Source: Guadua angustifolia (taxonomy: Eukaryota > Streptophyta > Magnoliopsida > Poales > Poaceae). From it: 64,000 nucleotides of DNA. Below, piece after piece: positions 50,801 to 58,670 of this stretch (within the stretch, counting starts at the first letter, position 1; each line of letters starts with the position of its first letter). Below the pieces are notes generated by a model, which had not been told where the DNA came from, did no database searches, and saw nothing but the letters and a program-made list of their open reading frames with translations. The DNA is taken from NCBI GenBank assembly GCA_036346375.1, contig CM070518.1, positions 1,178,001 to 1,242,000 on the forward strand, given 5' to 3'. The position numbers and the translations under genes are program-made.

Positions 50801-51272
50801 AGAATACAACTGATCCAAGTGATCTCAATTTGTGTCATAAACCAGTAAATACTACGTGCGTTATGCTTTTTGCCAAACAACGTTGGTCTATTGCACGCAA
50901 TACGCACAACCGCAATGCAAGAAAAGTATTGACAAAGGCTACAAAGCTCCCAATCTATCCCATTCAACTGGAACAACAGAAATGCACATGACAGTAGGAG
51001 ATTCATCAAGCTAGGAACAGATAAGCAAGTACCTCCGACGATGAGAGGAGAGATATCAATGCCTGCAACTGGCTCACGCTGAGGTTGAACTGCCCCACCA
51101 CCTCCTGAGCCCCCTCCCTCCCCACCTCTCCACAACCCCACCTCCCACATCCGCCAATTGCCCACACCAACAAGAGACACCCAAAGAATCCAACCACAGC
51201 CCCAGCGCCGACATGTGCCGCCTTCCCTCGCCTGCAGCCGCCGCCGCATTCTCCCGCCCTGTCCGGCGCCAT
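20841..51272 (-). CDS. AHK2-like: cytokinin receptor, CHASE-domain hybrid histidine kinase (AHK2-like)
   Basis: Join of 13 exons (minus): 51272-51033, 28176-27919, 27059-26604, 25827-25552, 25084-24915, 24807-24595, 24502-24316, 24196-24145, 24025-23796, 23705-23607, 23190-22529, 22070-21570, 21108-20841. All junctions are GT-AG and in phase; 1203 residues. N-terminal membrane segment about 22-42; further segments about 194-213, 244-263 and 550-571. The CHASE cytokinin-binding domain lies between the last two, with GALTSPF Thr428 at the position affected in wol alleles of AHK4. The kinase has the H box SHEIRTP (His607), N box (Asn720, Asn724), DTGIGI (Asp810) and GGTGIG (839-844). A degenerate receiver-like region precedes the true receiver: Asp1062/1063, phospho-acceptor Asp1107, Lys1179. 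Known family role: membrane cytokinin sensing and His-Asp phosphorelay to HPt proteins. Assignment to the AHK2 branch rests on N-terminal architecture and remembered family sequences. Odd: GDLWRF replaces the usual GDPxRF. Confidence 0.9.
26048..26166 (-). repeat. tandem duplication in intron 3 of the histidine kinase
   Basis: Two copies of about 60 bp share GTTGCTTAGCACT, ATCAAATG, AAGC, TTATGTT and AATCTTCAAATTAG (about 26053-26109 and 26113-26167, plus-strand reading). Copies differ at several bases. The repeat lies between coding exons 3 and 4. Confidence 0.7.
28867..28971 (+). repeat. 5' LTR, 105 bp
   Basis: It starts TGTTAACGTAG and ends CCAAACA. A primer-binding site TGGTATCAGAGCC (28972-28984) follows without a spacer. 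It matches the 3' LTR apart from four substitutions and one 4-bp indel. Confidence 0.95.
29716..30560 (+). pseudogene. copia gag of the intron-1 element
   Basis: The frame starts MATSSRSSGPMPLPPVMFDG with NFREWSTMLRVSL, a standard gag start. It continues through shifted frames (LATYEQDTDQYVADLQTLESWQ; VWHQLDSLSL) to a Gly-rich basic stretch near 30415. Several frameshifts break it. The leader 28985-29700 is GC-rich and non-coding. Confidence 0.8.
30561..33794 (+). pseudogene. copia pol of the intron-1 element
   Basis: Protease: WILDSRASFHMTSD near 30575, with DSG changed to DSR. Integrase: HHRLGHM, CMGCKLGK, then HSDVWG, CADSAGEY and GVSERKHRH of the DDE core (31000-31500). RT: TCKWVYKINTHFDG near 32430, YIDD at 32856-32867, YFLGVEV near 32960. 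RNase H ends with KHELTKHIGIDASYVRSQ and IADFFTKAQ (33610-33740). In-frame stops are seven TAG (31298, 31316, 31556, 31616, 33218, 33353, 33422) and one TAA (32218); frameshifts also occur. Six of the TAGs lie where the family has Gln or Trp. Not functional. Confidence 0.9.
33808..33916 (+). repeat. 3' LTR, 109 bp
   Basis: It starts TGTTAAAGTAG directly after the polypurine tract AAGGGGGG (33800-33807) and ends CCAAACA. A TAAG-type 4-bp insertion after TATCAAG distinguishes it from the 5' copy. Confidence 0.95.
33922..35011. other. residual intron-1 sequence
   Basis: Ordinary AT-rich intronic DNA between two transposon insertions. No feature is supported. Confidence 0.4.
35880..36606 (+). 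pseudogene. hAT transposase, N-terminal part with BED zinc finger
   Basis: DPKRRVKSKGAAWKYGF opens a BED zinc finger (CKLCDKRFHAEVGRLKRHLA, about 35930-36080). YYLKNNSRKL, a poly-Asp run (36186-36203) and KTPEEVVYERHYS follow. Stops (TAG near 35983, 36089, 36442) and frameshifts break the frame. The last residues KTDKLKLK run straight into a copia LTR at 36607, and the transposase continues at 42215 with HELEW. Confidence 0.85.
36607..36688 (+). repeat. truncated 5' LTR of the nested copia element
   Basis: It matches the first half of the 3' LTR and then breaks into GC-rich leader sequence near 36689. Confidence 0.85.
37097..38170 (+). pseudogene. gag of the nested copia element
   Basis: The frame starts MSSAGSSGTSLF and is broken by stops from 37165. 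Short gag-like pieces follow, such as ASNSLYFAVVR near 37515. A basic zinc-knuckle-like stretch (NKHVEKFCYW) lies near 37950. 36690-37090 is GC-rich leader. This is a badly decayed capsid precursor. Confidence 0.65.
38170..42030 (+). pseudogene. pol of the nested copia element
   Basis: Protease WILDSRAFHMTSD near 38190. Integrase: CVGCKLGKQL, HSDVWG, LRANSTGEYLS and AERMHQHLLETARALLL (39460-39870). RT: TCKWVYKVKTRFDGS near 40680; the YxDD motif reads YIDAM near 41095, so a catalytic Asp is lost; FLGIEVSSTPEG near 41205. RNase H ends KHELTKHIGVDASYVRSQ near 41850-41900. Stops are mainly TAG/TGA at Trp and Gln positions. The frame is interrupted by the small hAT at 38431-39170; after it, IHDSDSCCVQD continues the protein. 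Confidence 0.85.
38431..39170. mobile_element. 740-bp non-autonomous hAT in copia pol
   Basis: It starts CAGTGTTATTAAG and ends CGTGATAATCATG, an imperfect inverted repeat. Both sides carry the 8-bp duplication TTATCCAT (38423-38430, 39171-39178). The interior is GC-rich (CGCCTAGGCG-type motifs at both ends), with no transposase. Its termini resemble those of the large hAT in which the host copia sits, so it is likely a relative. Confidence 0.92.
42044..42214 (+). repeat. 3' LTR of the nested copia element
   Basis: It is preceded by the polypurine tract TTTGAGGAGGG (42033-42043). The first 80 bp match the truncated 5' LTR at 36607 with a few substitutions. Confidence 0.9.
42215..43235 (+). 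pseudogene. hAT transposase, central catalytic part
   Basis: RHLINFFVNSPKGTF (from about 42285), SNYKAMERI, FWNPCDAHYLDLMMENIGKI, RFIYRHERILDAM and TRFATSFLTLAIMYKHRQALK match the DUF659/RNase H-like core of plant Ac-type transposases. VLSMSFWNSVENCKTASQPLL follows near 42810. A TAA lies near 42753 and TAG near 43029. The frame ends at a gypsy insertion after DCFTKAI (43233). Confidence 0.85.
43245..44440 (-). pseudogene. gypsy protease and reverse transcriptase
   Basis: The protease motif LIDSGSTHNFIS is readable near 44400-44365 (DSG intact). The RT (43862-43245) starts GIIQPSCSPFSSSGLLVKKR and continues WRFYVDYRELNART, GAKFFSKLNLHSGYHQVHM, FLVMSFGLSNVPSTFQALMN and CAFAQRQLGYLGHI. The catalytic FVDD motif reads FFND, losing the first Asp. 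The reading ends at AAWAQPS, where the deletion joins LTR sequence. Connecting region 43870-44100 is degraded. Lineage within Ty3-gypsy is not resolved. Confidence 0.85.
44430..45834 (-). pseudogene. gypsy gag
   Basis: The N-terminal frame (45834-45628) is acidic and coiled-coil-like: PTIEDRIGKLEASMDELKTS. 45192-44806 encodes the capsid-like NLKQGSSRVDDYAREFQRLL, CVDQVETFTAGL and ACAREAEER. A broken zinc knuckle (CYHCDDHF) lies near 44620. Frameshifts separate the pieces. It is a typical retrotransposon gag of Ty3 type. Confidence 0.8.
45789..46232 (-). repeat. 5' LTR of the gypsy element
   Basis: Ends are TG...CA. A primer-binding site TGGTATCAGA (minus, 45785-45776) lies three bases away. 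A short tandem repeat (ATGCCCTTTTCATTGGTTTCTTC, two copies near 45948-45996) lies inside. Confidence 0.85.
46233..47155 (+). pseudogene. hAT transposase, C-terminal dimerisation part
   Basis: After the gypsy element the frame resumes with AIKD-ERKNP. AYGGLAYELQCLAKQIISLYCSASGYECNWSMF (46345-46440) is the hAT dimerisation domain. An intron-like gap (GTAAGTAG...TTTGCAG, 46449-46555) precedes HTKKRNCLEHKKLN. NPLILEEYQWDNEWV follows, with an acidic tail ending near 47155. A 27-bp tandem duplication occurs at 46797-46850. Confidence 0.8.
46797..46850 (+). repeat. 27-bp tandem duplication in the hAT transposase
   Basis: Two identical in-frame copies of a 27-bp unit encode WAHIGEAIS twice. Identity implies a recent duplication. 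Confidence 0.95.
47612..49302 (-). pseudogene. internal remnant of the old copia element: gag zinc knuckle and protease
   Basis: On the minus strand 48641-48246 encodes a gag nucleocapsid zinc knuckle CYLCNEEGHMIKDC (CX2CX4HX4C). It is followed by YILDLGCCFHICS, a degraded protease motif in which DSG reads DLG. The primer-binding site TGGTATCAACG lies at 49300-49290, two bases from the LTR. RT and integrase are missing or unrecognisable. 47700-48200 shows nothing I can name. Confidence 0.75.
49664..50504 (-). mobile_element. small hAT element in the old copia 5' LTR
   Basis: Termini CAGTGGCG (49664) and TACGCCACTG (to 50504) are flanked by a perfect 8-bp duplication CCACCCAC (49656-49663, 50505-50512). 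It is 841 bp long and carries only the end of a transposase gene, so it is a deletion derivative. Subterminal G-rich/C-rich tracts lie near 50445-50490. Confidence 0.93.
49923..50354 (-). pseudogene. hAT transposase C-terminal fragment
   Basis: An uninterrupted 143-residue frame ends in the hAT dimerisation domain: YPLVYRLIELVLVLPVGITT, VERAFSAMKIIKTDLRNKIS and WLNDLMVYYIERD. It matches the C terminus of plant TTF-type hAT transposases. Catalytic and DNA-binding parts are absent. The frame is intact although the element is deleted, so it may be a young deletion derivative. Confidence 0.88.
51033..51272 (-). CDS. AHK2-like: coding exon 1 of the histidine kinase
   Basis: The first in-frame ATG is at 51272-51270 and reads MAPDRAGECGGG. 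A hydrophobic segment follows (GAVVGFFGCLLLVWAIGG), then QFNLSVSQLQALISLLSSSE, ending at the donor GAG/GTACTTG (51033/51032), phase 0. The acceptor 22.86 kb downstream (GATGTAG/AGAGAATGC, exon from 28176) is also phase 0 and continues RECMGKSGN. Spacing of the membrane segment and the NLSxSQLQALISL stretch resembles the N terminus of Arabidopsis AHK2. No in-frame ATG exists upstream in the open frame. This exon-to-gene link is an inference from phase, strand, homology and the lack of another partner. Confidence 0.75.
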
Positions 51273-52300
51273 CCGAAACCAAGCCCACCTCACCCCAAAA
51301 ACTTCAAGAAACACACTACCGCACCAGAGGGAGGGCACCAATTCAGACCCTACAACGCCGGATTCCGACAGAGACCAAGCATGCCCCTCCCCAATTTCGA
51401 ACTGGACGCCCCAGAAATCACAAGAACAAGCGCAAGCAACCACAACACAGGCTTCCACTTCTCCTCCCTGCAGCCTCCTCTGCCGCAACCCCAAGAAGCC
51501 ATCAAGAACATGCCTTTCCGCGGAGGCAAGTGAGCTCAGAATTCACAGAGGCCACAAGAATCTCATCAGAAGCCGCTCGCTCAGCCAGGGAACCGCGTGC
51601 CAAGAACCGGCCCAAAGAAAAGGGATTGATGGGTTTTCTTGGTTTCTTGCTCGAATGAGGTGGGCGGGGAATCCCTGCACACCAAGAACCAATCCAAGGA
51701 TGGGGTAATGATTACTCCCTCTTCCTCCTGCTGCACTTGCACACCAGGAACAGGAACCGGTGATCCAAGAAACCCACTCCAAGATGTTCAAACAAGCTGC
51801 AGGTGCTGAGCTGCTTTTGGTTTCTTGCTCAAATTTGGGGTTGGGGGCGGGTGGTGTGAGGGGAAAGGGGGGAGCAGAAGCTGCAAAGAAAGAGAGGGCA
51901 GGAGGGTGGGCTAGTGAGTAACAACTCACAACTGGTAAATTGGAAAGAAACAACCAGAAAGGATGAGAAGAAGAAGAAAAAAACAGCACCAGCGGTATTA
52001 TTACTCCCTGAAAAAGCTGCTCTGTGTAGTTTCTCTCGCTAGTCGCTACTGCTCTGGTCCTTTCCTCCCTCCCCTCCCACTCGCGGTTTTGGAGAAACAA
52101 TTAGAGATGTCAATCATGTGAGCAAGGGGGTGGTGAGGTGGACTTTTTTTTTTATGTGGATTGAGGGTTCAGGGTGCGTATCATTGTCTCATCATTATGT
52201 GAGAGCCCTGGCGGCTTACACAACTGATGACATGGCTTGAGATTTTTCCTCTCATCCATGCAAGACAATTTTAGGGGAAAAAGGCTATGCGTAATTACAT
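51273..52300 (-). promoter_or_regulatory. 5' UTR and promoter region of the histidine kinase
   Basis: Upstream of the start codon the minus strand is GC-rich and T/C-rich for about 800 bp, then turns AT-rich near 52130, as expected for a long grass 5' UTR joining its promoter. At least four upstream ATGs lie between 51570 and 51280. The clearest upstream frame is 51511-51350 (53 codons), starting MFLMASWGCG and containing a hydrophobic run VLWWLLALVLVISGA. Transcription start and TATA box are not fixed; TATATAAC near 52315 (minus) is one candidate. Confidence 0.5.
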
Positions 52301-54185
52301 GGAAAATTCAGCGTTATATATGGTTATAATTGAAACTAGTCATTTACCCTTCCATCCTCACTGGCTATTTTTTATTTTGCAATGCATTAATATGCATCTG
52401 GTATAGTGCATTTAGTATTTTATTTTAGTTTTTAACCCCAAATATATAGGAATAGCAGAGTTTAGAACTTTAGCCCCGAATTGTAAAATTTTTAGAATTC
52501 GAAATTCTATTTTTTAATCATGATTCCGAATTTACATTTGTATACACATCAATGCCTAATTTATTTTTTCCTATGATTAGCATGGAATTCTTTGCTTTCT
52601 AAAATTCTCCTTGTAGAGTGTGTAAATGGATGTTTTAGATTCGTTTTTATTTTCTATAATTAGCATGTGAATTCATTGCTATAAATTTTCTTGTATATAT
52701 TTCTAGCTTTTTCTCTAGGATTAATATGGGGATTTTAAGACATTGACTCGGCTTTTGTTTGCCATCTACTTGACCATTTGTGCATGTACTCTCTTTGCTC
52801 ATTTTAAATTGTTGGTTTTGACTTTTCACGATCTTGTGACATTGACTATTACTTTTTGTAACTTTATCTTATTATGCACTTATAAAATTATAAAGTATTT
52901 CTAACCACAAATCTAATGATATAGTTTTTATAAAGTCAATCTAGATAGTTTTAAACATAGCAGTGATGTTTGATGGCAGAGATCCTAGGGTGTCACTTAA
53001 AAAGAACAGGGCAGTATAAAATACTATCCATACACAATATGGATTGATACTTTTTATTTTTCTACTATTTCTAGTTTGTCCATCTAAGTATAAATCTATG
53101 TACATAATACATATTAATATAGTAGAATATGCGTACGTGTGAAATTGTAAAGAAAAAGAAATAGATAAAAGCCATTTTCTTTCAGGCCAAGAAGAGTATT
53201 GTTCCAGGAAGGAAGCCTGGGCGTTTTTTTTTTACTCAGTCCGATTTCATCGTCTCTTGGATCCAGCCGATTATGGTTTTTTTTAAGAGTCTAAGTCGTA
53301 CATGATAGATGTTCTATATTTGTGTCACATGCGCATTGCAACTTCTTTGTTTCTCGATTGGATTTTCAAAAGTCAGGCTTGGTTTATAGCGCAAGCATAC
53401 CCAAACTCTTTCTTTGTGTTGTTTGATATAAGCCGCAGGATACATCAGTTATAAAATTTGGATGTCTAATTTTCTTTTTCTCCATTAATGAGGGAGTTTA
53501 TAGCTTTTATTCTTTTTCTCTATTAATGTGGTAATTTCATACATTTTTCTCTATTATAATTTTATTGGATTTTTTAAATATATTACAATAGAAATTAGTA
53601 GTCCAAATTTAGTTTTGGGGATCATATCGTTGTTCAAAACAACCTTTTGTGTGACAGGAGGGAGTAGTTTTATATGTGACAGGGCTTGATTGTCAAATAT
53701 TTTGGTTTCTTTGTGGAATCAATCTAATGTTCCAAAAACTAAAGAAATATGTCAGCCCAGATATTCCACAAATCAACTACTGTTTAAAATTTTTCTTGTT
53801 AAACTACCGGGGCTAAATTCTCTAAAAAAAATCTGAAATCATCAACCTTACTAAATGTTGAGCTCATGTCCATATGCGCATTCTGAACGTAAGCATTTAT
53901 GTGCCATTATTGTTTTGTGTTAAACTTTCAATTAAATTTTTGATTCAAGAGGAAAAAAGGCCACACGGTGGGTACAAACTTCACTTTTGACAAACACGAA
54001 AGATTGCAGAAGTTGTTGAAGTCTGACCTTAGAGAATCAGTCAGCCTTTTCAATGAACTGTGTTATTTACCTTTTGTCCTACTTTATGGCATAAACTGTT
54101 TGGTATATTCAATGAAAAATGGCCCTGCCGGGTTATTCCAGTTTTTTTTTTTCCTTTTATGAGAGGAGGTATATATATGATGGCT
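52300..54185. other. AT-rich intergenic sequence
   Basis: No gene, repeat boundary or RNA is supported in this stretch upstream of the receptor gene. Confidence 0.4.
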
Positions 54186-54192
54186 CCGACTG

Positions 54193-54425
54193 CTGTGCAA
54201 ACAGTCCAGCCGTACAAGTATGCAAACAAAGCTTCTATACCGGACGATCTTCATCCTGTAGTTGCTGCGTTTTTGTTCAGAGATGCATAGGGTTTTGGCA
54301 AATTGCACATGGGGCTGAGGGGCAAGTGGGGGGCTTAAGTGCAAAAAACACAGTAATCATATAAAGAAGATCGTCCGGTATAGATGCTTTATTTGCATGC
54401 TTACACGACTGGACTGCTTGCACAG
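54193..54425. repeat. 60-bp inverted repeat with 113-bp spacer (hairpin)
   Basis: The left arm (54193-54252) begins CTGTGCAAACAGTCC and ends TATACCGGACGATCTTC. The right arm (54366-54425) is its inverse with 53 of 60 positions matching, and 6 of the 7 differences are transitions. The 19 bp next to the loop are identical. Such a foldback could be a MIRNA-like precursor or a foldback transposon. I recognise no known miRNA in it and no clear target duplication. Confidence 0.75.
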
Positions 54426-54784
54426 TATATTGGTATCGTTTTCAGAAGGACAGATATACAATTCCTTAGCCTTTGCAAATACCAGGGCAATGAAATACTT
54501 GGGATGAATAACCCATTTCTTCATGGAGCCCAGGAAATATTTCTAAAAAAGAGTATAAATAAATAAAATCAACTGTGCTACTTTATCTTTGAACAGACAT
54601 CGATAATAGTATACTTTCTTGAACATTGTTATGAGCACAAACAGTACAAAACCTTACATTTCCTACTGTAATGGCGAAGAATCTCGTCGACATATATATC
54701 ACTGTTGAACAGAGAACAAGCAATGAATTAAGACACTGCAATTCTCAGAAATTTAACATTTGTTTCGCATAGAAAATTTGACCG

Positions 54785-54905
54785 TCCTGTCTGAGCAAGC
54801 CTGAGCGAAAGATGTGCTTTGATTAATCAGCCGTGCTGTGCATCGCTCTGAGGCTGTGCGTTCGGCTACAGTGCACGACATGAAAAAGGATACTGTGCAA
54901 TAGCC
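54785..54905 (+). repeat. diverged direct repeat, copy 1
   Basis: It shares GAGCGAAAGATGTGCTTTGATT, ATCAGCCGTG, GCATCGCT and CAATAGCCCA-type blocks, in the same order, with 63540-63695. The origin is unknown. Confidence 0.65.
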
Positions 54906-55159
54906 CAACTATATAGTTTACTCTTCGATATTTGTTTTCCTTCCCAAAGCAGACGGCACAATCACAGCTGTGGAGTGAACTGGAAAGTTTAATTGTTGGG
55001 AGAGACTTTTTTTTTAGAGCAAATTGTTGGGAGAGATAGCAAAATAAGCTTCTTTCCCACATAGAAAAAGGCTAAATTTTGTAGGTTTTCGGTGATTTGA
55101 TAATTGCTAAAATTGTGTTCTTGATTTACTTTGCAGCAAGCTTTGTCCTGCTCCCCTTA

Positions 55160-55448
55160 GAGCATCTCCAACAATCAGGTCTTAAAATGGAGTCATATAC
55201 CTCAAAATAGAGTCTAAACTAAAAGAATTAGGGCCCAAGATAACTATTGACTCCAGCAATTAGACCCTAAACGCGCGAATAGGATGGGGCTGGAGAGGAG
55301 CGTTGCCAAATATAGCAACAGGGCTCCGAGTCCTAAACCTATTTTGATAATTTTTCTCAAAATACAACCTCTGTTGGAGTGCTTTTTTTCCATCAAAACC
55401 CTATAATTATAATTAGCAACCTATTTAGGGCTCCTCTTGGAGATGCTC
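55160..55448. mobile_element. MITE with GAGCATCTCC ends and TTA duplication
   Basis: It starts GAGCATCTCCAA and ends TTGGAGATGCTC, a perfect 12-bp inverted repeat. It is flanked by TTA on both sides (55157-55159, 55449-55451). Length is 289 bp with no coding capacity. A 3-bp TWA duplication suits the PIF/Harbinger (Tourist-like) class. Confidence 0.88.
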
Positions 55449-55451
55449 TTA

Positions 55452-56590
55452 GTAAAAAAGAAAATGCTTATTCTTTTACACATACCGCATCCAGTAAGCA
55501 AAAAAAAAAAACCAAGTAAATCTGTAATATTATACTTTTGGGATCAAATCTATTGGTATATGGTATCATTTTCATTCTGCAAATCTGGGGACTGGGAACT
55601 TTAATATAAGGTACCTTGGCGATAAAAATGGAAGTTCGACGAGACAGGATTTTCTACCAAGGGAACCTGGCAGTCAGCACTAGATTTTCGGTTTTGCATT
55701 AATAGTCGTGCTTGTTCTTCTTCCGATCAACTATGAAGACTTTTAACAACTAAAATTTTAAACTGCCAATACTGTAGTTTTAAACTATGGATTGTAATTT
55801 TCAACTCTAATACGAAGACCTCCAACTCAAACTTTCCCACTTTCAGCTCAAAATTTTCAACTTTCAACTAAAAAATATATCGTTTTTCAACTAAAAAAAA
55901 GCATGGGTGTGTAAATGCCTGCGGCCCTAGGCAGCCAGATAGTGACATGTTTTTTTTGTAAATGAATGGATTAGTATTTTCTATTATTTAGTTTAATCAT
56001 CTTCTAAATTCTCGCACAATTCCAAACCAAAACGAAGAAGCAGCAAAAACGATGTAAAAAGCCATTAAATGCCCAAAATATAGGAAAATTATAAGAAATA
56101 TATAAAAAAGTATGGAAAAACACAAAAAATTCCGACATGATCTTTTCTAAATATGAAAAAAAATTCGACATGACGCTTACTATATTTTAGACAATTGTAA
56201 GTTGTAAAGTAAGCATTTAGTAATAATTTGTCAACAAATAATCTTTCATTTCAATACTACTCACATATCAATCCAATAAGTGCAAAAATAGGAATTCACA
56301 TAATTACATACCAATACCATTTACATATCAACAACATTTACATTTCAATACCTTCCATTTGAAATTTGAAGTAGGCATAGCTTTGTCGTTCTTCCATTGT
56401 CACGCATATACCATTTTCAACCTATATGAACGGAATGTTAGCAAAAAATCGAGTTGCAATAAAATGATACATGCAAATGAAATATTACCTTCAAGTCTAT
56501 GAGTAGTATTGTTGCATGTACACTTGGTTGGCCATATTGTATTCTTTGGTGGACATCAAGACCAATCTTTATGTAGCTAGCAATTCTATC
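55452..56590. other. AT-rich intergenic sequence
   Basis: No gene is supported. It contains short AAC/TTTCAACT-rich repeats near 55740-55900 and A-rich DNA. Confidence 0.4.
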
Positions 56591-58615
56591 TTGTAATTGT
56601 ACCAGCTTTGCCCCGTCTATAGACTTGTCGTTTGCTATTGTTGGTACAATATGGCATAAAACTCATAGTTGTGCCACTAGTAGACCTATTGGGTAGGAGG
56701 TTGTGCATGAGCATCGGAGATAGCGTAGTCCTAGCTGCCATAGGGGCCATAGCTCCCTTGTGTCTTGACAACATCATAGGATCTAGAGCTATCCTGTGGT
56801 GCATTATGACTGTGTCAATGGTCCTTTCCCTTCCCTCTAGTAGTCATCCTCTATGATTGGGGAGCAACATAATCTCTGTCCTGTGTTGCATGAGTGAACT
56901 GCAACTCCCCTGTAAATTCGACAGAATGCTGCTCTTTTGATTGGTGCGTGAGAGGTATGGAGGCATCAGCACCGGACTCACCGCCATCGGTATCCGTCTT
57001 GGAGCTGCTATTATTGGACTCTTGGTATAGTGGGCTCCGATGGTCCCCACTCTCAGTGGAGTCATCACTCCATACGTAATGCTGCTCATCTACAGGATGC
57101 TTCCTTTTTTTCCTTGGAGGATGCTCTCCTTTTTCATGTATCCCTTCTCGGCATTGATTGGTGTTTTCTCTTCCCTATGTGAGTGTCATCGACTATCCTG
57201 TCTACCCATTCAAAGATGCATGCAACCCTAGTATCCTTTCTTAACACAGTAGGATGAATCGGATCTGTCACAAGTTGTGATGGGAGAGGGGTGTCACTCA
57301 TTGTGTCCTCATCAAGTAATAGGTCACCATTGGACTTTCCTTTTTTCATCCGCTGTTATATTGGATTTACATCATCGTATAGTGTAAGCTCCATAAGACG
57401 TTGAAATGATTCATGTTTATTTGAGCACCTTTGATTTTCTGCAGCTTGAATTTGAAGCCAAAGATTGTAGTTGATGTACACCAATTTATGGAGCTTATTG
57501 TATGATAGGCGGCTGTGAATTTTTGTGTGGATGAACGTAAATGTACTCCAAGTGCTCTCATTTCTCTAGAAGATGCGCATTGCGACACAAGACATAGGGC
57601 AAACCACTAGAGCATGGGTGTTTCGGAGTCATGAAGAGTTTGTGCGGCGCTATCAGTATCATCTGCAAGCACTTCAAAGGCATCCCGAAGATTTGGCAAG
57701 AAGCTACTGCTCGTGCCATACATGTAGGCAGTTTGAGGGTTTAAGGCGGCAGCTGCATGAAGTGAAACGAAACATGTCAGTACAAGTATGCAACATATGT
57801 GTAACAACAAGATATTGTACTCTAGAGAAGAATGTATTACCAGAGTTTATGTAAATGTGGTACGTTAAGTCATCCATTCTTTGGTCCACCATGTCCATGT
57901 ACATCTTGTTTGTTATGGGAGAGTCATGGAACAAACTATCATACTCCTATGGCATTATGGTGTACCGTAAAATCATTTCGCTCAATGTAGGCACTTTGTC
58001 CTAATCAGCATAAAGCTTGGAATGATTGTATATCCATCGAGAGATTTTCCTTACACTCTTAATGACTGAGGCGTGATTAGGAAACTCTCCAATCTGCTTC
58101 AGTATTAAATTAATTATGTGGGCCACACAACGCTGCACACGATGTTGCGACGCTGTTGTGCGATGAGCTTGCACACTTTCTTGTAGTTAGCACCATTATT
58201 CGTAACAATATGCACCACATTTATCGGACCCACCTCGTCGACCATTGAATATATTTTTTGTGTGAACAAATAAAACCAAGTACCTCCATTATATGGTGCA
58301 TACATAATTATATTTCAGAATAGGACCAATGAATCCAAGTACCTTGCACAAATACGAGGCATCCTGAGATAGGCCCTTAGCATCGATAGACTTGTGGAAG
58401 TACATAGTACTATTGGAGTAAATCATGAAGTTAATTATGCTCATGCGTGTTGGCCATGTTCAAGAATCGCACATGATTGTTACTTTATACGTAGGCCATT
58501 CCTGGTTGAACTTGTGAACTTCTCCTTTATGTTTGCTTCATTGAAGTCTAAATATTTTTTATCTATATCTCATCCACTCGGGGATGGGATACCCTTGCCT
58601 GCAAATGAAACATAG
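56590..58615 (-). pseudogene. hAT transposase remnant, DUF659 type
   Basis: Minus-strand pieces follow family order. 58603-58114 includes KIYSMVDEVGPINVVHIVTN and NGANYKKVCKLIAQQRRN, the DUF659 region with the conserved TNNGANYK (usually TDNGxNY). 57934-57704 carries YDSLFHDSPITNKMYMDMVD. 57588-57367 carries STQKFTAAYHTISSINWCTS and IKGAQINMNHFNVLWSLHYT, the dimerisation part. An acidic Ser-rich tail (SGDHRSPLYQESNNSSSKTD) ends with TAG near 56854. Stops and frameshifts occur throughout. The termini were not found. Confidence 0.7.
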
Positions 58616-58670
58616 TACAAAAATATTAGCTATGAATTGGCGTACCTAGAGTGAATACAAATGTCCTACC

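Larger units (their letters stand above)
28177..51032 (-). other. giant intron 1 of the histidine kinase, filled by transposons
   Basis: The intron runs from the GT donor at 51032 to the AG acceptor at 28178-28177, 22,856 bp. It contains one complete copia element (28867-33916) and one nested complex (35017-50642). Removing both with one copy of each target duplication leaves about 2170 bp: 28177-28866, 33922-35016 and 50648-51032. I see no gene in these three residual stretches. Confidence 0.75.

Noticed and set aside
51273..51494. Longer N terminus of the receptor reading from 51494
   Set aside because: The frame is open but 51494 is TTG, not ATG, and no in-frame ATG occurs before 51272. 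The translated stretch is Cys/Trp-rich and unlike the family.
51543..52100. 185-residue open frame on the minus strand
   Set aside because: It begins at TTG, is low-complexity (Ser/Pro/Phe-rich), and overlaps the pyrimidine-rich 5' leader of the receptor.
54193..54425. Hairpin considered as a named conserved plant miRNA
   Set aside because: Neither arm contains a mature sequence I recognise, so no name is given.
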